From contig CACXCS010000077.1 in assembly GCA_902766255.1 (NCBI GenBank), positions 1 to 44,218 of the forward strand: a stretch of DNA of 44,218 nucleotides. Direction: 5' to 3'. Source of the stretch: an uncultured Bacteroidia bacterium. Its GTDB lineage: Bacteria; Bacteroidota; Bacteroidia; Bacteroidales; UBA932. Below are positions 24,384 to 36,373 of the stretch, piece after piece. The translations under genes were made by a program, and so were the position numbers. Within the stretch, counting starts at the first letter, position 1; each line of letters starts with the position of its first letter. The notes below the pieces were generated by a model, which was given only the letters and a program-made list of their open reading frames with translations, did no database searches and was not told the DNA's origin.

Positions 24384-24841
24384 TGGAACAACGCAAACTC
24401 GAAGGCCTCAAATCCCTGGGCCACGAAGCAAAATACAAGAGTACTTATACTCCTGAAGTTCTAGAAACCTTCGAGAACAATCATCCCGACAATGACTACT
24501 GGGTTCGTTTCAATTGCCCTGAGTTTACCAGCTTGTGTCCCATTACTGGCCAGCCTGACTTTGCCGAGATACGTATTAGTTATATCCCCGATAAAAAGAT
24601 GGTGGAAAGCAAGAGCCTTAAACTTTACCTCTTCAGTTTCCGTGACGAGGGCGCTTTCCACGAAGACTGCGTGAACGTAATCATGAAGGATTTGGTCAAA
24701 CTCATGGATCCCAAGTATCTGGAAGTGACCGGGCTCTTTGTTCCCAGAGGAGGTATAAGCATCTATCCCTACGCTAATTACGGCCGTCCGGGCACCCGTT
24801 ACGAAGATTTGGCGCTAAGGCGTCTTGAAACCCATGAATAG
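24383..24841 (+). CDS. queF: NADPH-dependent 7-cyano-7-deazaguanine (preQ0) reductase QueF
   Basis: Reduces the nitrile of preQ0 to the amine of preQ1 in queuosine synthesis. This is the short, unimodular (YkvM-like) form, 152 residues. The active site is plain: [13 protein letters not shown] with nucleophile Cys52 and Asp59, and the substrate-binding [21 protein letters not shown] stretch with the conserved Glu and His. The C-terminal [13 protein letters not shown] is also typical. It begins inside the transporter stop codon. None of the earlier preQ0-forming genes (queC, queD, queE) are in the window. Confidence 0.96.
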   Translation: MEQRKLEGLKSLGHEAKYKSTYTPEVLETFENNHPDNDYWVRFNCPEFTSLCPITGQPDFAEIRISYIPDKKMVESKSLKLYLFSFRDEGAFHEDCVNVIMKDLVKLMDPKYLEVTGLFVPRGGISIYPYANYGRPGTRYEDLALRRLETHE

Positions 24842-24842
24842 T

Positions 24843-25490
24843 ATGAAAACACTCCGGATCCCCATCCTTCAGAATCTTGAAAACCAGGATCTTGATACGG
24901 CATTAGAACTCTTCGGCGAACCTTTCCGGGTAGATCAGGTCAACTGGCCCGGCGAGTATGCATATGCTCCTTTCTGCAGCGGCCGGATCGCCCGGACCGA
25001 GGAATCCCTGCTGGTTGATTTTCGCGTAAGCGGCCTGGATCTTAGAATCCAGAATCTCGCCGACAAAGGACGAATCTGGGAAGACAGCGCCTGCGAGTTC
25101 TTTGTGCAGGTTCCGGGCAGCGAGGAGTATTTTAATTTTGAGGTCAATCCTGCCGGGCGGCTCGTGGCCGCACGCGGGACAGGACGCTTTGACCGCAAGC
25201 CTCTGCCGGACGAGTCATTCGGCCAGATCGTGCGTATCAGCTCTGTTGAGGGGCTGCCTGCTGTAAATGAACCGGTCAACTATGAGGGCGGTATATGGAA
25301 CTGGCGTGTGATGCTCATCATTCCATTTGAGATCCTCGGTCTGGAGCAGGCCCCAGCGGCCCTGAAGGGTAATATCTACAAATGCGGAGACCTTACTGCG
25401 CATCCACATTATGTTACCTGGGCGCCGGTCGGCACCACTTCTCCTGACTTTCACAGGCCGGAATTCTTCGGGGAGTTCCTGCTGGACTAG
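24843..25490 (+). CDS. CBM9-like domain protein without signal peptide
   Basis: 215-residue protein resembling the carbohydrate-binding family 9-like (DOMON-type beta-sandwich) proteins of Bacteroidota. Visible pieces include LLVDFRVSGLDLRIQNLADKG, a WEDSACEFFVQVPGSEEYFNFEVNPAG core, and a closing HPHYVTWAPVGTTSPDFHRPEFFGEFLLD. The Trp/Asp/Cys-Glu-Phe-Phe strand and NFEVNP motif are characteristic. It has no signal peptide or membrane segment, so it should be cytoplasmic, unlike secreted CBM9 modules. The ATG at 24834 overlapping the QueF stop is an equally possible start. It follows queF by one base and probably shares its transcript, although a functional tie is not evident. Role unknown. 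Confidence 0.75.
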   Translation: MKTLRIPILQNLENQDLDTALELFGEPFRVDQVNWPGEYAYAPFCSGRIARTEESLLVDFRVSGLDLRIQNLADKGRIWEDSACEFFVQVPGSEEYFNFEVNPAGRLVAARGTGRFDRKPLPDESFGQIVRISSVEGLPAVNEPVNYEGGIWNWRVMLIIPFEILGLEQAPAALKGNIYKCGDLTAHPHYVTWAPVGTTSPDFHRPEFFGEFLLD

Positions 25491-25494
25491 ACGC

Positions 25495-25598
25495 AAAAAA
25501 GGGAAAGCTTAGCACATCGCACCGCTACGACCTCATACCCTTGCTGCCTTCCGGCCCTGGGGGAGTTTTGAGGGAGCTGGTCGTGTACGACTTTCCCT
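25495..25598 (-). ncRNA. ffs: Small signal recognition particle RNA (4.5S type)
   Basis: The minus strand holds the universally conserved SRP domain IV: CCGGAAGGCAGCAAGGG, with the GGAA tetraloop at 25552-25549 and the asymmetric internal loop bases AGCA. The ends pair as GGGAAAG (25597-25591) with CTTTCCC (25507-25501). A T-run (25500-25495) follows as terminator. Length of about 100 bases is right for the bacterial small SRP RNA. The exact 5' end is inferred from the promoter box. Confidence 0.93.
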
Positions 25599-25602
25599 GC
25601 TG

Positions 25603-25610
25603 CAAAGATA
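25603..25610 (-). promoter_or_regulatory. Promoter -7 box of the SRP RNA gene
   Basis: TATCTTTG on the minus strand (TAnnTTTG) just upstream of the SRP RNA 5' end. Its expected -33 region lies within the last bases of cdd. Confidence 0.6.
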
Positions 25611-25618
25611 TAAAAAAA

Positions 25619-26092
25619 TCAGATACTGTCGAAAATAAGCGGCAGAATATCGTCAACTTTCTCGAATTTCCATATCTTCTTGTGCCCGATCATGATTACT
25701 GACATGGGCTTGCCTGACTTTGACTGATACTGCGCCATGACCTGGCGGCAGGCGCCGCAGGGCGTGGCAGGCTCATCGGTGATGCGGCCGTAAACGCCGC
25801 CAGCCAGGGCAATGCTCAGCATGTCTTTGTCGGGATATTTTGCGCCGGCCGCGAACATGGCGGTGCGCTCGGCGCATAAGCCGGATGGGAATGCAGCATT
25901 CTCCTGATTGGCCCCGCTGACAATCTGTCCGCCCGACATTCTCACGGCGGCACCGACATTAAAATGGGAATATGGAGCATAAGACCCCTTCATGCCCTCG
26001 ATTGCAGCCTCGGCAAGCTCGCGGTCTTCGGCGTTAAGCTCCTCTATGCTACCATACTCTTGGAAACGGATATCGATCTGTTGTTCTTTCAT
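25619..26092 (-). CDS. cdd: Cytidine deaminase
   Basis: Deaminates cytidine and deoxycytidine to uridine forms for pyrimidine salvage. The protein has 157 residues, consistent with the tetrameric single-domain class. The substrate motif FNVGAAVRMSGG, the zinc/catalytic motif CAERTAMF (Cys and the proton-shuttling Glu) and PCGACRQV (two zinc Cys) are all present. The start overlaps the phosphomutase stop by one base (TAATG on the minus strand). It is the last protein gene of the ftsE-pgm-cdd operon. Confidence 0.96.
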   Translation of the reverse strand: MKEQQIDIRFQEYGSIEELNAEDRELAEAAIEGMKGSYAPYSHFNVGAAVRMSGGQIVSGANQENAAFPSGLCAERTAMFAAGAKYPDKDMLSIALAGGVYGRITDEPATPCGACRQVMAQYQSKSGKPMSVIMIGHKKIWKFEKVDDILPLIFDSI

Positions 26093-27753
26093 TATGTGAA
26101 TTGCTGTTTAAGTTGCTCAATCTTGGCGTCGGCATCACCTCCCTTGGCCCCGAAGTAAAACTTGATCTTTGGTTCGGTACCTGAAGGACGGACTGATACT
26201 ACGTCGCCTGCCTCGTCGAAGAACTGCAGCACGTTCGATTTAGGCTGGCCGGTCTTCTCGGGCTCAAGGTAGTCGACCACCTTTGTAACAGGCGATCCGC
26301 ATAGCTCTGCGGGAGGGTTGGAACGCAGGTCTGACATGATCTGCTGGATTTCCTGTGCGCCGGAAATACCTTTTCGGACAAGGCTCACCAGGCCCTCTTT
26401 GCGGTAGCCGTAGTCAGCGTAAATCTGTTGCATAAGCTGGTAAAGGGTGAGCCCGCGGTCGGCGGCCCAGGCAGCACATTCTGCTATCATCATGCATGTT
26501 ACGGGAGCGTCTTTGTCGCGTACGAACTCGCCTACGTTGAAGCCATAGCTCTCCTCTCCTCCGCAGATGAACTCCCATCCTTCTGCCTCTTTGCTCTTGA
26601 TTACCGAGGCGATGTACTTGAAGCCGGTGAGGACGTTGTACACGGGCACATCGAAGCTTTTGCAGATTTCAGTGATGAGCTCGGTGGTGACAATGGTCTT
26701 GACCACGTATTTACGGCCGTCGAGTTTGCCCAGTTCCTTCCAGCGGTTGAGTATGTACCAGGTAAGCATTGCCGCGGTCTGGTTGCCGTTGAAGAGGACG
26801 ATCTGTCCCTCGGGATTGCGGACTGCGATGCCTACGCGGTCGGCGTCGGGGTCGGTGCCTATTACGATGTCGGCACCTGTCTGCTCTGCCTTTTCGATAG
26901 CGAGCTTAAGGGCTGCAGGTTCCTCGGGGTTGGGAGAGATGACAGTGGGGAAGCTGCCGTCCGAAATGTCCTGCTCGGGGACGTGAATGACGTTCTTGAA
27001 GCCGCTGCGATGCAGGATTTCAGGCACGAGGCGCACTCCGCAGCCATGCAGGGGAGTATAGACGATTTTAATGTCACCGTGCCTTGCTGCTGACTCGGGG
27101 CTGAGGCGCAGGGACAGCAGATCTGCCAGATACAGCTCGTCAACGTCGGCTCCCATGGACTCTACTTCGCCGCAGCGCAGGCCGGCTGTGAACTTCACTT
27201 GGGAAGGATCGGTTATCTTGGCGACCTCGTCAACTATTTCTTTGTCGACGGGGGAGGTTACCTGGCCGCCGTCGGACCATGAAACCTTGTACCCGTTGTA
27301 CTCCTTGGGGTTGTGGGAAGCCGTGATCATGATGCCTGCGACCGCCTTTTTGAGACGCACTGCATAGCTCATTTCAGGAGTAGGACGGATGTTGTCGAAG
27401 ATGAATACATGGATGCCGTTGGCCGAGAGTACATCTGCGGCAATCTTCGCGAATTCTTTGCTCTGCAGGCGTGAATCGTAGGAAATAACCACCTTGGGGT
27501 CATCCTCCCGGCAATGCTGCAGAATGTAGTTGGCAAGCCCCTGAGTGGCCATGCCCACAGTGTACTTGTTCATGCGGTTGGTGCCTACGCCCATGATGCC
27601 GCGCAGGCCGCCGGTACCGAATTCTAGGTTCTTGTAGAATGCATCTTCAAGCGCAGCGGGGTCTTCGTTGCGCAGTTTCAGGATTTGCATTTTTGTGGCC
27701 TGGTCGAAGTCGCCGTCCAGCCAGCTTTGTACTTTGGCTTCAAATTCTTTCAT
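26092..27753 (-). CDS. pgm: Phosphoglucomutase/phosphomannomutase (alpha-D-phosphohexomutase)
   Basis: Interconverts hexose 1- and 6-phosphates. 553 residues, close to the 570-580 usual for this long bacterial form. The four domain signatures appear in order: FGTGGLRG near the N-terminus, the phosphoserine loop ITASHNPKEYNGYK, the Mg loop GTDPDADRVG, the sugar-binding GGEESYGF, and the phosphate-binding RPSGTEPKIKFY at the C-terminus. It overlaps the ftsE-like stop by 4 bases and cdd by 1 base. It would feed nucleotide-sugar and glycogen-type pathways; the preferred sugar cannot be told from sequence. Confidence 0.93.
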   Translation of the reverse strand: MKEFEAKVQSWLDGDFDQATKMQILKLRNEDPAALEDAFYKNLEFGTGGLRGIMGVGTNRMNKYTVGMATQGLANYILQHCREDDPKVVISYDSRLQSKEFAKIAADVLSANGIHVFIFDNIRPTPEMSYAVRLKKAVAGIMITASHNPKEYNGYKVSWSDGGQVTSPVDKEIVDEVAKITDPSQVKFTAGLRCGEVESMGADVDELYLADLLSLRLSPESAARHGDIKIVYTPLHGCGVRLVPEILHRSGFKNVIHVPEQDISDGSFPTVISPNPEEPAALKLAIEKAEQTGADIVIGTDPDADRVGIAVRNPEGQIVLFNGNQTAAMLTWYILNRWKELGKLDGRKYVVKTIVTTELITEICKSFDVPVYNVLTGFKYIASVIKSKEAEGWEFICGGEESYGFNVGEFVRDKDAPVTCMMIAECAAWAADRGLTLYQLMQQIYADYGYRKEGLVSLVRKGISGAQEIQQIMSDLRSNPPAELCGSPVTKVVDYLEPEKTGQPKSNVLQFFDEAGDVVSVRPSGTEPKIKFYFGAKGGDADAKIEQLKQQFT

Positions 27754-28418
27754 ATTTCTTTGCAGGTTTCGTTTTTGGTTTCGAATACTCTTCCGGGGTA
27801 TTTTTGTATGATGGAACGGTTGTGGGTGATCATGACTATGGCCGTTCCGTTTTCTTTGTTGATGCTGGTAAGAAGCTGGAGTATGCCGTCGGCGGTTTCG
27901 GCATCGAGGTTGCCGGTGGGCTCATCGGCTATAATAAGCTCGGGAGAATTAAGAATGGCCCGGGCGATGGCTACGCGCTGCTGCTCGCCGCCCGACAGCT
28001 GGTGGGGCATACGGTGGGCCTTTGTGCTCATTCCCACTGCGTCAAGGACCTCCTGGATGCGTTTGTCCATAGCCTCGCGGTCTTTCCATCCTGTGGACTT
28101 GAGTACGAAATCGAGGTTGGCCTCGACGCTGCGGTCCATCAGCAGCTGGAAATCCTGGAATACCACTCCCAGGCGCCTGCGGAGGGCGGGAATATCTTTG
28201 CGGCGGAGTTTGGTCAAGTCGAATCCGCAAACCTCTCCTGTGCCCTTCTGGAGAGGGTTTTCAGCTATGATGGTGCGAATGATAGAGGTTTTGCCGGTAC
28301 CCACTTTCCCGACGATGTACACCATATCTCCCTCCTTGACCTCCATGTCCATACCGTATACCACCGTGCTTTCTCCGCTGGTAATGTCGGCATCCTTGAA
28401 AATTATGACATTTTTCAT
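27750..28418 (-). CDS. ftsE: FtsE-like ABC ATPase (cell division)
   Basis: 222-residue ABC ATPase of the FtsE/LolD group. Walker A is GKVGTGKTS, the Q-loop is VVFQDFQLL, the signature is LSGGEQQRVAIARA, Walker B is LIIADEPTGNLD, and the H-loop is MITHN. FtsE pairs with the membrane protein FtsX to control peptidoglycan hydrolases at the septum. FtsX is not in the window, and in this phylum the two genes are commonly apart. The DEPTGNLD and FQDFQLL patterns favour FtsE over importer ATPases, though LolD cannot be excluded completely. First gene of a leftward operon with a promoter box 24 bases upstream. Confidence 0.85.
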   Translation of the reverse strand: MKNVIIFKDADITSGESTVVYGMDMEVKEGDMVYIVGKVGTGKTSIIRTIIAENPLQKGTGEVCGFDLTKLRRKDIPALRRRLGVVFQDFQLLMDRSVEANLDFVLKSTGWKDREAMDKRIQEVLDAVGMSTKAHRMPHQLSGGEQQRVAIARAILNSPELIIADEPTGNLDAETADGILQLLTSINKENGTAIVMITHNRSIIQKYPGRVFETKNETCKEI

Positions 28419-28441
28419 AAAAAATCTGCCCTTATATTCTG

Positions 28442-28449
28442 CAAATATA
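28442..28449 (-). promoter_or_regulatory. Promoter -7 box of the ftsE-pgm-cdd operon
   Basis: TATATTTG on the minus strand (TAnnTTTG) 24 bases before the ftsE ATG. No clear -33 element is seen. Confidence 0.5.
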
Positions 28450-28461
28450 ACTTAAATTGAG

Positions 28462-28469
28462 TAAATTTG
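28462..28469 (+). promoter_or_regulatory. Promoter -7 box of the TPR gene
   Basis: TAAATTTG (TAnnTTTG) 20 bases before the ATG at 28490, back to back with the ftsE box in a 71-base divergent gap. Confidence 0.45.
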
Positions 28470-28489
28470 TAAGTTAAAAACTTATTTTT

Positions 28490-31438
28490 ATGCGATTGAG
28501 ACTGATTATGGCTGCCTTGCTGCTCTCAGCGGCCGTTTATGCGGCTCCTGATGAGCGCACCCAGATTTACCGGGAGGCAGTGAACTTGTACAACAACGGC
28601 ATGTATGAAAGAGCGGCCAACCTGCTCGACAAGATACAAGGCGACCCCATGAGCGACGGTTATTCCGTGCTCTGCGCCATCAAGATGCAAAGCGAGGGCT
28701 TTGAAAAGAAGCTTCTGGAGTACGAGAAAACCTGGCATAAATCGTCCATTTCAAATCTCATTGATTATGAATACGGCCTGGTGCTCTTCGACCGCGGCCG
28801 CTATGACGAGGCTTCATCCCGCCTTAACTCCGTAGAACGCAAGTACCTGGACGAAACCTGCTATCCTGAGTTGGCCTTCAAGAAGGGCTATTCCAATTTT
28901 ATCCGTGGCAATTATTCCACTGCCCGCAAGGAGTATATGGAGGTCGAAGCCCTGCCCATGTCGGACTTCAAGGCTCCCGCCCGTTACTGCTTGGGCTATA
29001 TGGCCTACTGCGAGAAAGATTTCTCCACCGCCCGCAAGTGGCTGGAATTGTCAGTTACCGACCCGCGTTTCAGGGAACTTTCTTCATTCTACCTGGTGGA
29101 CTGCCATTTCATGCAGAAGGATTACGATTACGTTGTATCCAAGGGCGTCGACCTGTACAAAGAGGAGCCCGGCGTGCGCAAGGCCCACCTGGCCAGGATA
29201 ATCTCTGAATCTTATCTGGTTAAAGGGGATAAGGCCAAGGCCAAGGAGTACTATGCAGCCACATCAAAAGAAAACATGAACCGCTCCGATTACTTCTACG
29301 CCGGTTCGGTCCTGTATGCTGTCGAGGATTACAAAGGCGCCATTGCCAACTACGAGAAAATGACGGAGCGCAGCGACTCCCTGGGCCAGATAGCCAACTA
29401 CCAGCTCGCCAACGCTTACCTGAACGTCGGCAACAACATTGCAGCAATGAACTCTTTCCGCGAGGCATCCGTTCCCGACTGGAATCCCGTCATGAAAGAG
29501 GATGCCATGTTCAACTATGCCAAGCTCGCGTTCGACCTCAACAAAGATACTTCCGCATTTGCCAAGTACATAGATGTTTACAATACCTCGCGCCGCGGAG
29601 ACGAGATTTACAACTACATGGCACTTGCCTCGCTTTACAACCGCGATTACGCCGCTGCCGTCGAGGCTTACGACAAGATTGACGAGCTGGACGCAAGCCA
29701 GCAGAGCAACTATGTCAAGGCCTACTACCTTCGAGGCGAGCAGCTCGTTGCGAGCGGCGCCTACCGCGACGCTATTCCCTGCCTGAAGGCCGCTGCTTAT
29801 TATCTTCCCAAGCAGGACCCTCTTGGCCAGCTTGCGCGTTACTGGCAGGCCGAGTGCAACTATCGCTCCGAGAATTACGACCAGTCCGCCCAGATCTTCG
29901 CCGACTTGTACAACTCTTCGGCCCTTGACGGTCACCCCGAAGGAGAGGCTTTGTCTTACAATGTGGCTTTCTCGCATTTCAAGGCGGGAGATTACCCATC
30001 TGCGGCACGCTGGTTCGACATATATCTTTCCGAAAACGGTAAAATCTACCGCAACGACGCCCTCGTCCGCCGCGGCGACTGCGATTTTGCGGCCCGCGAC
30101 TACAACGGCGCTGTGTCATCGTACCGCAGGGCCATCAAGGAGATAGGCGTCAAGGAAGACCTTTATCCTTACTGCCAGCTGGCCATGTCTTACGGCCTTC
30201 TGGGCGATAAGAATGCCAAGGCAGATGTCCTGGGATACGTGCTTCAGTCCGCACCCGGTACTCCTATGTACGAAGAGGGCCTCTATGAGCTCGGCCGCGC
30301 CAACATGGACATATCGGACAACCGCAAGGCCCTGGAGGCATTCACGCTCCTGAACGACTCTGCCACCGACCGTGAAACCAAGGCCAGGGCGCTGATAGGA
30401 ATGGGCATGGTCTACCGCAACATAACCGACTACGACCGTGCGCTTACCTGCTACAAGGATGTCGTCAAGCTGCTTCCGGGCAGCGCCTACGCCGACGATG
30501 CCCTCTTCGCCATCGAATCCATCTATCAGGCCAAGCAGCAACCTGAGAAGTACCTGGAATATATCGAGAGCAACAACCTCTCTGCAGGCAAGACCGACTC
30601 CGACAAGGAGGAACTCTACTTCAACACTGCCGAGCAGGTATTTCTGTCCGGTAATTATGTGCAGGCCGCCGCATCGCTCCAGAAATATCTGGATACCTAT
30701 CCCAACGGAGCTCACACCGTCAACGCCCTGTTCTACCTTGCCGAGTCCTATGCGGCCCTGGGCAACAAGGAAAAGGCTTGTGACTATTATTCCCGCGTCG
30801 CCGATTCCGGCAGCCAGAGTTCCTTCGCTGAGGCATCCCTGCTGCATCTGGGCGACCTGTCCTACAGTCTCGAGAGCTACTCCCGCGCATACGATGCATA
30901 TTCCAGGCTCCGCACCCATGCCAAGATGGAAGAAAACCGTAAGACAGCCCTTAACGGCATGATGCGTTCCGCATATCGCGCGCATATGTACGACAATGCC
31001 ATTTCGGCCGCGAACGAGGTGTCTGCGTCCTCTGCCGCCGGCGCCGACCTGCTGCGCGAGGCCTCCTACATAAAAGCCAAGTCATACATGGCCACCAGCC
31101 GTCGCGAAGAGGCACTTGCAGTATTCCGCTCTTTGTCTTCACAACCTGCCACCTCCGAGGGTGCTGAGGCCCGTTATATGCTTATACAGGATGCCTTCGA
31201 CAGGGCCGACTACGACGCTGTCCAGAAAGGCGTATTCGAATTCTCTGACAAGGCCGGAGGCCAGAACTACTGGCTGGCCCGTGCTTACCTGACTCTGGCC
31301 GATACATTTGTCCAGATCGGCAAAACCGAGCAGGCTAAGGCCACTCTGGAGAGCATACGTGACGGCTACACTCCCGAAAGGCCCGATGACGACATCCAGG
31401 ATCTGGTGCAGAACAGGCTTTACAAACTTAACAGCTAG
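28490..31438 (+). CDS. Large periplasmic TPR-repeat protein
   Basis: 982 residues with a signal peptide (MRLRLIMAALLLSAAVYA) and tetratricopeptide repeats along nearly the whole length. Typical repeat units are YNNGMYERAANLLDKI, FDRGRYDEASSRL, AVEDYKGAIANYEKM, FKAGDYPSAARWFDIYL, GNYVQAAASLQKYLDTYP and IGKTEQAKATLESI. About twenty units of roughly 34 residues can be counted by eye. The protein has no enzymatic domain and is probably a periplasmic scaffold. An outer-membrane barrel gene follows 6 bases later, so the two likely work together at the envelope. Similar TPR-barrel pairs occur in Bacteroidota but I know of no assigned function. Confidence 0.85.
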   Translation: MRLRLIMAALLLSAAVYAAPDERTQIYREAVNLYNNGMYERAANLLDKIQGDPMSDGYSVLCAIKMQSEGFEKKLLEYEKTWHKSSISNLIDYEYGLVLFDRGRYDEASSRLNSVERKYLDETCYPELAFKKGYSNFIRGNYSTARKEYMEVEALPMSDFKAPARYCLGYMAYCEKDFSTARKWLELSVTDPRFRELSSFYLVDCHFMQKDYDYVVSKGVDLYKEEPGVRKAHLARIISESYLVKGDKAKAKEYYAATSKENMNRSDYFYAGSVLYAVEDYKGAIANYEKMTERSDSLGQIANYQLANAYLNVGNNIAAMNSFREASVPDWNPVMKEDAMFNYAKLAFDLNKDTSAFAKYIDVYNTSRRGDEIYNYMALASLYNRDYAAAVEAYDKIDELDASQQSNYVKAYYLRGEQLVASGAYRDAIPCLKAAAYYLPKQDPLGQLARYWQAECNYRSENYDQSAQIFADLYNSSALDGHPEGEALSYNVAFSHFKAGDYPSAARWFDIYLSENGKIYRNDALVRRGDCDFAARDYNGAVSSYRRAIKEIGVKEDLYPYCQLAMSYGLLGDKNAKADVLGYVLQSAPGTPMYEEGLYELGRANMDISDNRKALEAFTLLNDSATDRETKARALIGMGMVYRNITDYDRALTCYKDVVKLLPGSAYADDALFAIESIYQAKQQPEKYLEYIESNNLSAGKTDSDKEELYFNTAEQVFLSGNYVQAAASLQKYLDTYPNGAHTVNALFYLAESYAALGNKEKACDYYSRVADSGSQSSFAEASLLHLGDLSYSLESYSRAYDAYSRLRTHAKMEENRKTALNGMMRSAYRAHMYDNAISAANEVSASSAAGADLLREASYIKAKSYMATSRREEALAVFRSLSSQPATSEGAEARYMLIQDAFDRADYDAVQKGVFEFSDKAGGQNYWLARAYLTLADTFVQIGKTEQAKATLESIRDGYTPERPDDDIQDLVQNRLYKLNS

Positions 31439-31444
31439 AGCAGT

Positions 31445-33031
31445 ATGAAAAGACACATTATATTCCTTGCCGCAGCGCTGCTGCCCCTCGGCCTAATGGC
31501 CCAGAACCTGAATCCCGAGGTGCAGGTTACCAACGAGTACCAGACACGCATGGGCGACGCCACCAAACTCGGACCTTCCATGAAAGTGCCCGATTCGCTG
31601 ATGCGCTTCGACTATCATTTCGACTATTCGGTTTTCGACTCGCCGTACAAAGGAGCATATGAGTTCTCGCCTTATTCGGTTACCATTACGCCCGACCCCA
31701 GGCCGTACGACGGGCGCAAGCTTTACCTCCGCGGAGGCGCCGGCTATACCCTCAAGCCAGAACTTGACCTTGTTTGGGCCGCACTTGACAGGAAACGCTC
31801 GGCCGTTAATGTATTTGCCTCCGGCAAAGGGTTTTACGGTAATTACCGCCGGATAGCCCCCACTTCTTTCGAACGTTACAACAATGAGTTTCACAAAGGC
31901 TGGGACTTCCGCACAGCAGTAGGTGCCGATGCACGTTTCAACATCAGGGACGTTGTCCTGAGGGCCGAGGCCGGCTATGACGGAGTTTATACCGGCCATG
32001 AGGTATTCCACCGCGACAACTGCCATGCTCCTTATATTTCTGCCCGTGCAGGCTACGAACAACCTGGTTCCTTTGCCCTGAATGTCGGAGCTCAGTACAG
32101 GTATGTCCATGACTGGCTTAATGGCAAGGACCCCGTGGTAGATAATGAGGTCAGGCTCGAAGCGGGGCTTACTCCCTTTATTTCTGACGCCTATCGTATC
32201 ACCGTGGACGCCCAGGGAATGTACACTGCATTCTACTCGGCCTTCGAACTATATCCTCACGCCCTGTTCCGTCTTGGCAAGATTGATTTCGACGCCGGCG
32301 CCCGCTTGGGCTGGTACACAGGCCAGGTTACCGCTCATCCCGCCATATCGGCCACGATGCATCTTTTCAAGGATTACCTCGACATCTATGCAGGCGCCCA
32401 GGGGCAGGATTATTTCATGTCATACTGGGACTACAAGACCAGGGCGCACAGATACTTCGTCAATTACGGAGAGCCCCGCCCTATACGCGAAATCGCCGAT
32501 TTGTTCCTTGGCTTCAGGGGGCATGCAGACTTTGGGTTGCAGTACGACCTCAAAGCTGGCTACCGTTTCATGAAGGATGCTCCTTTCTGGGCGATCAGCG
32601 CGGCCGGAGGCGAGTGCCTTGCCTTCCAGGACTGCAATATTCTCCATGTCGACGCACTGGTGTCCTGGGCCTCGGAACGTTTCAACCTCGACGGCAGCAT
32701 CCGTTATGTCAATATTCCCGACGGTGTGGACGAGGGCGTTTTTGCCCCTTCCACCATCAGCGGTTCCATCAAGGGAGGCTACAACTGGAACAAGCGCATT
32801 TATGCAGGTCTTTCGGTTGACATGGGATCCGCGCGCAAAGCTCTTGTGGGCATAACCACTCCCAAGATTCCCGGCTTCGTGAACGTGGGAATATGGGGGG
32901 AATACAAACTGAACAAGAAGCTCAGCTTCTGGCTTAACGGCGACAACCTCCTGAACCACGACATCCGCATCAGTCCTCTTATCAGCGAGTGCGGCCCGTC
33001 GGTCATTGTAGGTGCAAGCCTGAGTTTGTAA
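31445..33031 (+). CDS. Outer-membrane beta-barrel protein without plug domain
   Basis: 528 residues, signal peptide ending GLMA (residue 19). The rest is made of alternating amphipathic strands with aromatic girdles (for example KLYLRGGAGYTLKPELDLVWAAL and RFNLDGSIRYVNIPD). The C-terminal strands NKKLSFWLNGDNLLNHDI and SVIVGASLSL resemble the end of TonB-dependent receptors, where GDNLLN-like motifs are common. A TonB-receptor plug and carboxypeptidase-like domain are missing, and the length is about 60% of a normal receptor. It is 6 bases downstream of the TPR gene. It may be a pore or scaffold rather than an active importer. Function not recognised. Confidence 0.75.
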   Translation: MKRHIIFLAAALLPLGLMAQNLNPEVQVTNEYQTRMGDATKLGPSMKVPDSLMRFDYHFDYSVFDSPYKGAYEFSPYSVTITPDPRPYDGRKLYLRGGAGYTLKPELDLVWAALDRKRSAVNVFASGKGFYGNYRRIAPTSFERYNNEFHKGWDFRTAVGADARFNIRDVVLRAEAGYDGVYTGHEVFHRDNCHAPYISARAGYEQPGSFALNVGAQYRYVHDWLNGKDPVVDNEVRLEAGLTPFISDAYRITVDAQGMYTAFYSAFELYPHALFRLGKIDFDAGARLGWYTGQVTAHPAISATMHLFKDYLDIYAGAQGQDYFMSYWDYKTRAHRYFVNYGEPRPIREIADLFLGFRGHADFGLQYDLKAGYRFMKDAPFWAISAAGGECLAFQDCNILHVDALVSWASERFNLDGSIRYVNIPDGVDEGVFAPSTISGSIKGGYNWNKRIYAGLSVDMGSARKALVGITTPKIPGFVNVGIWGEYKLNKKLSFWLNGDNLLNHDIRISPLISECGPSVIVGASLSL

Positions 33032-33060
33032 TCTATTAAGTGTATTTACGAGTTTTTTAA

Positions 33061-36341
<3,281 letters not shown>

Positions 36342-36373
36342 TACTCAAGTCATTAAAAACCAACACGAACGAA

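Noticed and set aside
31445..33031. Full TonB-dependent receptor
   Set aside because: No plug domain, no carboxypeptidase-like domain and only 528 residues, despite receptor-like final strands.
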